DNA of 5,049 nt from the NCBI GenBank assembly GCA_022616595.1, contig JAKEEL010000108.1:1-5049 (forward strand). The letters run 5' to 3'. This DNA is from Methylococcaceae bacterium. Its GTDB lineage: Bacteria > Pseudomonadota > Gammaproteobacteria > Methylococcales > UBA1147. Numbering within the stretch: position 1 is the stretch's first letter; every line of letters begins with the position of its first letter. The translations under genes were made by a program, and so were the position numbers. Positions 1 through 5,049 of this stretch are shown piece after piece. The notes beneath the pieces are model-generated. The model was given only the letters and a program-made list of their open reading frames with translations, searched no databases and had not been told where the DNA came from.

Positions 1-3
1 CAA

Positions 4-17
4 CCGGCAAACGCCGG
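4..17. terminator. Possible remnant of an upstream terminator hairpin
   Basis: CCGGC (4-8) pairs with GCCGG (13-17) across the loop AAAC and is followed by CTTTAA. A five-pair GC stem followed by a short T run fits the end of an intrinsic terminator for a gene left of the window. The T run is only three bases and the upstream context is missing, so this remains tentative. Confidence 0.3.
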
Positions 18-55
18 CTTTAAGAATTCCAATCCCTATTCAGGACCATCGAGCT

Positions 56-1612
56 ATGACCCCTGCGCCCCAGACATCGGGCAAATTGAGCCCCGTGCTA
101 AGGATTTTCGCCATCGTGCTATTGATTTCATCCGGCCGAGTCAACGCCGCGATTCCGGCCGTGCCGGTCATGACCTTGTATCAGTTCAACGGTGCGCTGG
201 ACATGCCCTATTATTCGATCGAATCGTTTCAACGATCCGGTGCCGGAATTCCTGCCGGGAGACTCGCACAGGGGACATCCATGATTCCATGCCTGGTGAT
301 CCGCAATGGCCTGCCGCTGACCGATCACGACGGAACGCCGTATGTCGGCTTCGAAATTGTGGTCGACTCGCGCAAGGCCACCCCGGCATCGACCGAAGCC
401 TTCAAAAACGCGTTCGCGCGCCAGAAAGACCTTCGGGTACAAAATCATCACTGCGGCCCTTCGGTTCAATACGTGATCGACGTACGGTATTTGTTTATCC
501 TGAGCAAGGCTCCGTTCTTCGACCCGGAGCCCGCAACTCCCTCGGACGCTGGCAGTAACCCTTCGGAAAACCAGGGACCGCTGGATGAGATTATCCGCGA
601 ATTCCATGCCTCATCCGATTGCCGAGACGCGAATCGCGTCCTGCTCGGCCGCCGGGGTGCGTTGAGCCGGGCCTGGGAAGGCTTCATTCGAGCCAATCAA
701 AGCCAATGGCCGAAATCCCAGCTGGAACGCGCCAAGCATCTCGACTACACGCTGCGCACCGCGATTTACGAGAGTCACCTGGACCGCGGCTGCAACGCCT
801 ACGGTGCCTGTGAGCGGAATATCATCGCGTTGTCGATCCGCAACCGCGGACGCGAATCCTGCGCGGGTTATCAGGGATGCCGCTATCCCGGAGATTTTCA
901 GGGTGTCGCGTCAATCGTTTCGCAATACAATATCTGGGACGAGTATCTGACCCAGATTACCGGCCTGAGCTCGTGCTTCCTGCGCCCCTATCCGAACAAC
1001 CCGTACTACGAAAAGATCGGCCGGATGTACCGGCAAAACGTCGGCGACGTCGAGCGCATACTTTTCGGAGGTGACAATGGTCTCAGTTCAGTATTCGCGG
1101 ATTTGCCGATGAGCCACTTGAAATCGCTGCGCCATTACTATCACGCGCCTGCGATGGGCAAGTGTTTCCCGGACCATCCGAGGGTCGAATACATGTCGGG
1201 CGCCGTCGCGAAAAATGGAGCCGACTTTGCGCTGATCGCGAATACACGCATCGAGGTCGATGGACAGGTCGGCCAGGGTTATCGGTTCCGCGAGTTCATT
1301 TTGAAGGAGGAGATGGAATACGACGAGATTTCGATCGTGGATAACTACCCCGGCTTCATCATCGACGGGCGCAAGGTCGAACTCAGGGCGCCCTCGGGCT
1401 GCACTCCCTACGGCATTCCGCGGGGCTGCTCATTCGATCGAATCAACCGCTATCGGAAAACCCCGTCCTGGTTGAGCACGGGCCAACCCCTGGAGCTTCG
1501 CTGCAGGCTTCAGGAATTCGGCGAAGACTGTCAGCGCGAGGGGAATACCGCGACCATCAGTGTCGGAGGAAGCTGCGATACCCAAATGCGTCCGGTCAGG
1601 GGCGTTCCCTGA
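56..1612 (+). CDS. Exported cysteine-rich protein of unknown function
   Basis: I do not recognise this 518-residue protein. The N-terminus is a plausible Sec signal peptide: basic residues K10 and R16, a hydrophobic core at about 17-25 (IFAIVLLIS), and a likely cleavage site after A31 (VNA|A). The mature part has 14 cysteines (79, 133, 189, 246, 252, 269, 275, 307, 370, 449, 458, 483, 492, 507) and the signal peptide has none, which suggests a disulfide-stabilised periplasmic or secreted protein. A Pro/Ser/Asp-rich stretch at about 156-176 looks like a linker between an N-terminal domain (about 34-155) and a larger C-terminal region. Residues 239-310 are the most distinctive part, with ESH, RGCNAYGAC, GYQGC and SQYNIW. 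AGGA at 42-45 lies 10 bases before the ATG and the signal peptide begins correctly there, which supports this start. The next gene is 217 bases away with its own promoter, so no operon link is evident. A peptidoglycan- or polysaccharide-active enzyme is possible, but no catalytic motif is secure. Confidence 0.85.
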   Translation: MTPAPQTSGKLSPVLRIFAIVLLISSGRVNAAIPAVPVMTLYQFNGALDMPYYSIESFQRSGAGIPAGRLAQGTSMIPCLVIRNGLPLTDHDGTPYVGFEIVVDSRKATPASTEAFKNAFARQKDLRVQNHHCGPSVQYVIDVRYLFILSKAPFFDPEPATPSDAGSNPSENQGPLDEIIREFHASSDCRDANRVLLGRRGALSRAWEGFIRANQSQWPKSQLERAKHLDYTLRTAIYESHLDRGCNAYGACERNIIALSIRNRGRESCAGYQGCRYPGDFQGVASIVSQYNIWDEYLTQITGLSSCFLRPYPNNPYYEKIGRMYRQNVGDVERILFGGDNGLSSVFADLPMSHLKSLRHYYHAPAMGKCFPDHPRVEYMSGAVAKNGADFALIANTRIEVDGQVGQGYRFREFILKEEMEYDEISIVDNYPGFIIDGRKVELRAPSGCTPYGIPRGCSFDRINRYRKTPSWLSTGQPLELRCRLQEFGEDCQREGNTATISVGGSCDTQMRPVRGVP

Positions 1613-1647
1613 AAGTTCGGACGGGACCCGGCATCGGAAAATTTTTC

Positions 1648-1674
1648 GACAAGCGGGCAGACAACTCCGCTGTC
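1648..1674 (+). terminator. Weak hairpin downstream of the cysteine-rich gene
   Basis: AGCGG (1652-1656) pairs with CCGCT (1667-1671) across a 10-base loop. The stem extends by three pairs, GAC (1648-1650) with GTC (1672-1674), past a bulged A at 1651. It starts about 35 bases after the stop codon. No T run follows directly; the nearest T-rich piece is TTCATTTTAA some 10 bases on. It could slow or end transcription, but it is not a classical intrinsic terminator. Confidence 0.3.
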
Positions 1675-1742
1675 CCCCGGTTCATTTTAATCCGACAACG
1701 CAATAGTAGGCCGGAATGCTCTACCCGAATGGATTCCAGTGA

Positions 1743-1771
1743 TTGTGAACAGTCCGATTGCGGCTTAGAAT
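1743..1771 (+). promoter_or_regulatory. Sigma70-like promoter for leuCD
   Basis: TTGTGA (1743-1748, 4 of 6 consensus positions) and TAGAAT (1766-1771, 5 of 6) are separated by exactly 17 bases. Transcription would begin near 1778, giving a leader of about 50 bases before leuC. No leader peptide rich in leucine codons is visible in the gap, so enterobacterial-type leu attenuation is not supported here. Confidence 0.55.
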
Positions 1772-1829
1772 ACCTTTCTGAGTGAATTAAAGCCCCGTCC
1801 TATCCCGGGATCGGGAGCGCCGCCTGCCT

Positions 1830-3239
1830 ATGTCCGGAAAAACCTTGTACGATAAGTTGTGGGACGACCACTTTGTTCATCAAAATCCCGATGGTTCCTC
1901 GCTGATTTATATCGATCGCCACCTGGTTCACGAAGTCACTTCGCCGCAAGCCTTTGAAAGTCTTAGGATCGCCGGCAGAAAAGCCTGGCGGGTTTCGGCG
2001 AATCTGGCCGTGGCGGATCATAATGTGCCGACCAAGCACCGCGACGCAGGCATTGCCGATCCGGTTTCACGCTTGCAGATCGAAACGCTGGATCGCAATT
2101 GCCGGGAGTTCGGCATCACCGAATTCGATCTGGGTGATCCGCGCCAGGGCATCGTGCACGTGATCGGGCCGGAACAGGGCGCTACGCTGCCCGGCATGAC
2201 CGTGGTTTGCGGCGATTCCCATACGTCCACGCACGGAGCGTTCGGAGCCTTGGCCTTCGGTATCGGGACATCCGAAGTCGAACATGTCCTGGCGACCCAA
2301 TGCCTGATCCAGAAGAAATCGAAAAATCTGCTGATCCGGGTCGACGGTCGGGTCGGCGCCGGAATCAGCGCCAAAGATATCGTATTGGCCATCATCGGTC
2401 ATATCGGCACCGCGGGCGGCACCGGATACGCGATCGAATTCGCCGGGGATGCGATCCGGGCGTTGTCGATGGAAGGCCGCATGACCGTTTGTAACATGGC
2501 CATCGAAGCCGGTGCCCGCTCGGGCCTCGTCGCGGTCGATCAAACCACCCTCGACTATATCCGGGGCAGGCCTTTCGCGCCTGGAGATGAGCATTGGTCC
2601 GCGGCCGTTGAAGCCTGGAGCCATCTGCACAGCGATCCGGATGCGAATTTTGACGCGGTGGTCCAACTCGACGGTTCGACGATCCTTCCGCAGGTGACCT
2701 GGGGCACTTCACCCGAGATGGTCGTTCCGGTGACAGGGCGTATTCCGGATCCGGAACAGGAGCGGAATCCGGTCAAGCGCGAGGGTATGAAACGCGCCCT
2801 GCGTTACATGGATTTGGCGCCGGGCACGCCGGTAACCGACATCCGCTTGGACCGCGTATTTATCGGCTCCTGCACCAATTCAAGGATCGAGGATCTCAGG
2901 ATCGCGGCCGCGATCGTCAAGGGTCGCCGCGTGGCCGGCACTGTTCGCGAGGCGCTCGTGGTACCGGGTTCGGGTTTGGTCAAGCGACAGGCTGAGCAAG
3001 AACATCTGGACCGTGTATTCATTGCCGCGGGATTCGAGTGGCGGGATCCCGGCTGTTCCATGTGTCTCGCGATGAACGCCGACCGGCTCGAAGCGGGGGA
3101 ACGCTGCGCCTCGACGTCGAATCGAAATTTCGAGGGACGTCAGGGTTATGGCGGGCGAACCCATCTCGTGAGTCCGGCGATGGCGGCCGCGGCGGCAATT
3201 GCCGGCCGGTTTACCGACGCGCGTAAATTTTTATCTTGA
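1830..3239 (+). CDS. leuC: 3-Isopropylmalate dehydratase large subunit
   Basis: LeuC with LeuD converts 2-isopropylmalate to 3-isopropylmalate through 2-isopropylmaleate, the second step of cytoplasmic leucine biosynthesis. It is an aconitase-type [4Fe-4S] enzyme. The 469 residues match the E. coli length (466), and the sequence follows that family from the N-terminal KTLYDKLWDDH and IYIDRHLVHEVTSPQAF to the C-terminal GGRTHLVSPAMAAAAA. The three cluster ligands are present: C348 in IGSCTNSR, and C409 and C412 in GCSMC. Also seen are VVCGDSHTSTHGAFG (126-140) and CASTSNRNFEGRQG (426-439). The start is set by this N-terminal match; the best ribosome site, GGGAG at 1813-1817, lies 12 bases upstream, which is rather far. 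leuD follows after 22 bases, so the two are almost certainly cotranscribed. The family also contains homoaconitase- and citramalate-type dehydratases, but the closeness to enterobacterial LeuC favours isopropylmalate. Confidence 0.98.
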   Translation: MSGKTLYDKLWDDHFVHQNPDGSSLIYIDRHLVHEVTSPQAFESLRIAGRKAWRVSANLAVADHNVPTKHRDAGIADPVSRLQIETLDRNCREFGITEFDLGDPRQGIVHVIGPEQGATLPGMTVVCGDSHTSTHGAFGALAFGIGTSEVEHVLATQCLIQKKSKNLLIRVDGRVGAGISAKDIVLAIIGHIGTAGGTGYAIEFAGDAIRALSMEGRMTVCNMAIEAGARSGLVAVDQTTLDYIRGRPFAPGDEHWSAAVEAWSHLHSDPDANFDAVVQLDGSTILPQVTWGTSPEMVVPVTGRIPDPEQERNPVKREGMKRALRYMDLAPGTPVTDIRLDRVFIGSCTNSRIEDLRIAAAIVKGRRVAGTVREALVVPGSGLVKRQAEQEHLDRVFIAAGFEWRDPGCSMCLAMNADRLEAGERCASTSNRNFEGRQGYGGRTHLVSPAMAAAAAIAGRFTDARKFLS

Positions 3240-3261
3240 ATTACTGATTGCTTAGAACGCG

Positions 3262-3963
3262 ATGGAGCCATTCCAGCAAATTCACTCAAAAGTCGTCCCG
3301 ATGGACAGGGCGAATGTCGATACCGACGCAATCATGCCGAAGCAATTTCTTAAATCGATTCGACGCAGCGGATTCGGACCTTATCTTTTTGACGGGTGGC
3401 GGTATCTGGATCGCGGTGAGCCCGATATGGACTGCACCAATCGGCCGCTGAATCCGGATTTCGAATTGAACCGGCCGGGTTACCAGGGAGCGAGAATTTT
3501 GCTGGTACGGGAGAATTTCGGCTGCGGGTCATCCCGTGAACATGCGCCCTGGGCACTTCAGGATTATGGATTCAGGGTTTTGATCGGCCCGAGTTTCGCC
3601 GATATATTTTATAACAACTGTTTCAAAAATGGATTGCTTCCGATCAGACTCGAGCCGCAAGAGGTCGACCGGCTTTTTCAGGAAGCAGCGAACCCGGACT
3701 ATCGGCTCACCGTCGATCTCGAGCAACAGTCGGTCATGACGCCGGATCGGAGTGTGTTGCGATTCGAGATCGATGAATCGCGAAAATATCGCTTGCTGCA
3801 TGGCTTGGATGATATCGATCTGACTTTGCAGTACGCGGATGAAATCAGACGGTATGAATCGGGCCGAATCAAAAAGACGCCGTGGCTTTTCCGGTCTCTG
3901 ACAGACCGACCGTCCGCAGCCGGTGCCATCGACCCGGCGGCGCCGGAAAACGATCATCGATAA
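3262..3963 (+). CDS. leuD: 3-Isopropylmalate dehydratase small subunit
   Basis: LeuD is the small (swivel-domain) subunit that completes the active site of isopropylmalate dehydratase with LeuC. Recognisable family blocks are VVPMDRANVDTDAIMPKQFL (11-30), ENFGCGSSREHAPWAL (84-99), GPSFADIFYNNCFKNGLLPI (109-128) and GLDDIDLTLQ (181-190). At 233 residues it exceeds E. coli LeuD (201). The usual fold ends near the PW at about 207-208, and the rest (about 209-233) is a Pro/Ala/Asp-rich tail without recognisable domain character. The ATG fits the family N-terminus. No convincing Shine-Dalgarno sequence precedes it in the 22-base gap after leuC, so expression may depend on translation of leuC. leuB, often found next in proteobacteria, does not follow; a mer operon with its own promoter begins after 196 bases. 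Confidence 0.97.
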   Translation: MEPFQQIHSKVVPMDRANVDTDAIMPKQFLKSIRRSGFGPYLFDGWRYLDRGEPDMDCTNRPLNPDFELNRPGYQGARILLVRENFGCGSSREHAPWALQDYGFRVLIGPSFADIFYNNCFKNGLLPIRLEPQEVDRLFQEAANPDYRLTVDLEQQSVMTPDRSVLRFEIDESRKYRLLHGLDDIDLTLQYADEIRRYESGRIKKTPWLFRSLTDRPSAAGAIDPAAPENDHR

Positions 3964-4094
3964 ATTCAATCGCGCATAAACGATCTCGACTTACCGATTC
4001 GGTTTGTCGTTGGACCGCAATCGTCCTGACGATCCGGGCTCACTTTACGGAGTCCTGCCTGCCGGCAAATCGGCTTCCAATTCCTAACGACGGC

Positions 4095-4126
4095 TTGACA
4101 CCGGACCCTGGTACGGAAATTAGACT
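4095..4126 (+). promoter_or_regulatory. MerR-type promoter of the mer operon
   Basis: A perfect -35, TTGACA (4095-4100), is followed by TAGACT (4121-4126, 4 of 6 consensus positions) at a 20-base spacing. Taking TTAGAC (4120-4125) as the -10 gives the 19-base spacer usual for mer promoters, but a poorer hexamer. Either way the spacer is longer than the optimal 17, the hallmark of promoters that MerR-family activators open by untwisting DNA. Transcription would begin near 4133, about 27 bases before merT. The arrangement closely resembles PmerT of Tn501/Tn21. Confidence 0.8.
4101..4116 (+). promoter_or_regulatory. Probable MerR operator
   Basis: CCGGAC-CCTG-GTACGG has two six-base half-sites around a four-base centre, in the geometry of the known mer operator (CCGTAC-N4-GTACGG). 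The right half is identical to that consensus and the left half differs at one base (G for T at 4104), so the dyad is imperfect. It lies wholly between the -35 and -10, where a MerR dimer binds. Confidence 0.78.
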
Positions 4127-4159
4127 CCCATTTAATCCACCTTAACGAGGAATCTATCC

Positions 4160-4528
4160 ATGCCAAGCGATATCGAAAAACTGTTTACACGGCCCGGATG
4201 GTTCGGAATCGGAGCCGTTCTTGCGGCGATCGGGGCGTCGGCCTGCTGTATCGGACCTCTGGTATTGGTGTCCTTGGGAATTGGCGGCGCCTGGATGTCG
4301 ACTCTGACCTCGATGGAGGCCGCACGTCCTATTTTTCTGATTGCCACCCTGATTTTTATCGGCCTTGCGTTTCGCAGATTGTATCTATTGCCGGACCGGT
4401 GCGAAGCCGGCGAAGCCTGCGCTTCCGCATCGGTTACACGCAATCAACGCATCCTGTTCTGGGTGGGTTCCGTGATCTTGATTGCGCTGATTGCCTTCCC
4501 TTGGTATGCCCCATACGTGATCGAGTAG
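4160..4528 (+). CDS. merT: Mercuric ion transport protein MerT
   Basis: MerT is an inner-membrane protein that takes Hg(II) from periplasmic MerP and delivers it to cytoplasmic MerA. The 122 residues show three hydrophobic segments, at about 16-40, 57-72 and 98-118. The essential vicinal cysteine pair C29-C30 lies in the first segment (SACCIGPLVLVSLG). The loop pair C81 and C87 (RCEAGEAC) has the same six-residue spacing as C76/C82 of Tn501 MerT. The block GGAWMSTLTSMEAARPIF also fits the family. GAGGA at 4147-4151, eight bases before the ATG, is a good ribosome site. It is the first gene behind the MerR-type promoter, and merP starts 11 bases after its stop. No MerP-like domain is fused to its C-terminus, which distinguishes it from the MerTP fusion type. 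Confidence 0.95.
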   Translation: MPSDIEKLFTRPGWFGIGAVLAAIGASACCIGPLVLVSLGIGGAWMSTLTSMEAARPIFLIATLIFIGLAFRRLYLLPDRCEAGEACASASVTRNQRILFWVGSVILIALIAFPWYAPYVIE

Positions 4529-4531
4529 GAG
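4526..4531 (+). promoter_or_regulatory. merP ribosome binding site overlapping the merT stop
   Basis: TAGGAG supplies the merT stop codon (TAG, 4526-4528) and a Shine-Dalgarno core eight bases before the ATG at 4540. It decides the merP start: the reading frame is open upstream to 4198, but that part overlaps merT and lacks MerP character. Confidence 0.75.
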
Positions 4532-4539
4532 TGTTGTTG

Positions 4540-4857
4540 ATGTCCATTCTTCTGAAACGACTGTTGGTTGTTTTGTTGTTTTCGGGCCATTTTGTCCTGG
4601 TTGGCGCCGCGGAGCCGGATTCCATTTCTGCAAAATCCTTAAAGACAGTAACCCTGGATGTTCGGAAAATGGACTGTCCGATGTGCAAGATCACCATTCG
4701 AAAAGCGCTCGAGAAAGTCGATGGCGTAAAAGAAGCTCGGGTCGATTACGACACGAAGACCGCGCGCGTCACCTTCGATCCCGCGGCAACCAGCGTCGAC
4801 GCACTGACCCGGGCAACCGCCGATGCGGGCTATCCGTCCACGCTGAAACCGGAGTAG
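4540..4857 (+). CDS. merP: Periplasmic mercuric ion-binding protein MerP
   Basis: MerP binds Hg(II) in the periplasm and hands it to MerT. The 105-residue product has a signal peptide (K6, R7, hydrophobic core about 8-22, likely cleavage near VGA|A at 23-24) and one heavy-metal-associated domain at about 35-102. The metal site is MDCPMC, with cysteines C46 and C49. The following ITIRKALEKVDGVKEARVDYDTKTARVTFD and the end ATADAGYPS match MerP of Tn501/Tn21. Typical MerP is about 91 residues; the extra length is a linker of about 10 residues between the signal peptide and the domain. The usual motif is GMTCxxC. Here the glycine is K43 and the threonine is D45, an acidic residue beside the first cysteine, as in the Zn/Cd/Pb ATPase ZntA (GMDCAAC). 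Context still supports mercury as the cargo. Confidence 0.93.
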   Translation: MSILLKRLLVVLLFSGHFVLVGAAEPDSISAKSLKTVTLDVRKMDCPMCKITIRKALEKVDGVKEARVDYDTKTARVTFDPAATSVDALTRATADAGYPSTLKPE

Positions 4858-4906
4858 CGACAAGAAAGACCTGGGCCTGGAAAGCGTCCATGCAATCAAA
4901 AACATC

Positions 4907-4910
4907 GGAG
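4907..4910 (+). promoter_or_regulatory. Ribosome binding site choosing the merA start
   Basis: GGAG lies six bases before the ATG at 4917. A second in-frame ATG at 4890 would add nine residues (MQSKTSEPS), but has only a weak GGAAAG upstream, and the metal-binding domain begins normally from 4917. Confidence 0.55.
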
Positions 4911-4916
4911 CCATCC

Positions 4917-5049
4917 ATGTGGACAAAAGCAATTAGAATAGATGGAATGACCTGCCCGAACTGCGCGGCCGGAATCGAAAAAGCGCTGAACCGGCTCAAA
5001 GGCGTCGAGATCCGGGTCTCCTATCCGGAGGCGCGCGGAGTACTCACGG
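4917..5049 (+). CDS. merA: N-terminus of probable mercuric reductase MerA (partial)
   Basis: Only the first 44 codons lie in the window; the gene runs off the right edge. They encode the start of a heavy-metal-associated domain with GMTCPNCA (10-17; cysteines C13 and C16), then GIEKALNRLKGVEIRVSYPEARGVLT. The VSYP segment resembles the N-terminal NmerA domain of Tn501 MerA (GMTCDSCAAH...VSYPKGTAQL). MerA is a cytoplasmic FAD disulfide oxidoreductase that reduces Hg(II) to Hg(0) with NADPH; NmerA collects Hg(II) for the catalytic core. The position after merT and merP, 59 bases past merP, fits the merTPA order. The FAD and catalytic parts are not visible, so a CopA/ZntA-type ATPase or a free-standing metallochaperone cannot be excluded. 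The start is uncertain between 4917 (preferred) and 4890. Confidence 0.75.
   Translation, partial: MWTKAIRIDGMTCPNCAAGIEKALNRLKGVEIRVSYPEARGVLT

Noticed and set aside
128..607. 159-codon open frame on the - strand inside the cysteine-rich gene
   Set aside because: It is antisense to the 518-residue frame, which has a signal peptide and ribosome site; the antisense product shows no domain or signal.
1634..1649. Near-palindrome TCGGAAAATTTTTCGA considered as an operator or terminator
   Set aside because: It is AT-centred with little GC stem and no loop, so it is not a terminator, and it sits about 95 bases upstream of the leuC promoter with no matching second site.
24..2441. Six GAATTC sites, more than expected by chance in 5 kb
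   Set aside because: Most arise from ordinary Glu/Phe and adjacent codons in the genes; the number is too small to suggest selection.
2067..2666. 199-codon open frame on the - strand inside leuC
   Set aside because: It lies wholly antisense to a highly conserved gene, has no recognisable domain, and its Arg/Asp/Gly-rich composition is typical of the reverse reading of a GC-rich gene.
3529..3969. 146-codon open frame on the - strand over leuD
   Set aside because: It is antisense to conserved leuD and shows no family character.
4020..4033. Palindrome ATCGTCCTGACGAT after leuD, considered as a terminator
   Set aside because: The six-pair stem has only a two-base loop (or five pairs and four bases) and no T run follows.
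3966..4166. Minus-strand 66-codon frame upstream of merT, considered as a merR remnant
   Set aside because: Its translation lacks the helix-turn-helix and the cysteines of MerR.
4198..4539. Upstream extension of the merP reading frame overlapping merT
   Set aside because: The added 114 residues are the out-of-frame reading of merT. The start at 4540 has a ribosome site and begins a proper signal peptide.

Overview
The window reads as proteobacterial, most likely gammaproteobacterial, chromosomal DNA. The LeuC and LeuD sequences resemble the enterobacterial enzymes almost end to end, the sigma70-type promoters are recognisable, and the mercury genes match the Tn501/Tn21 type in sequence. The genus cannot be named from this stretch. 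All supported genes lie on the + strand.

Positions 1-1612: a short GC-rich hairpin, possibly the end of an upstream gene's terminator, then a 518-residue exported, cysteine-rich protein of unknown family (56-1612). It has a clear signal peptide and 14 cysteines, all in the mature part. Positions 1613-1829 form a 217-base gap holding a weak hairpin and a good sigma70-like promoter (1743-1771) for the next genes.

Positions 1830-3963: leuC and leuD, the two subunits of 3-isopropylmalate dehydratase (leucine biosynthesis), separated by 22 bases. LeuC carries the three Fe-S cysteines, and LeuD carries its conserved signature plus a longer than usual C-terminal tail. leuB, which often follows leuD in proteobacteria, does not.

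Positions 3964-4159: a 196-base gap without a supported gene. Its end holds a typical MerR-regulated promoter: a consensus -35, a 16-base imperfect dyad with the spacing of the mer operator, and an over-long spacer to the -10. Positions 4160-5049: a mercury-resistance operon, merT (inner-membrane Hg(II) transporter), merP (periplasmic Hg(II)-binding protein) and the first 44 codons of a protein with an N-terminal heavy-metal-associated domain, most likely merA (mercuric reductase), cut by the window edge. MerP would pass Hg(II) to MerT, and MerT to MerA for reduction to Hg(0). No merR is present where it usually lies, divergent and directly upstream of the operator.

The clearest points for follow-up are the unknown cysteine-rich exported protein, the mer operon without an adjacent merR directly behind leuCD, and the acidic metal-binding motif of MerP. 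No wholly new system could be demonstrated from the sequence alone.
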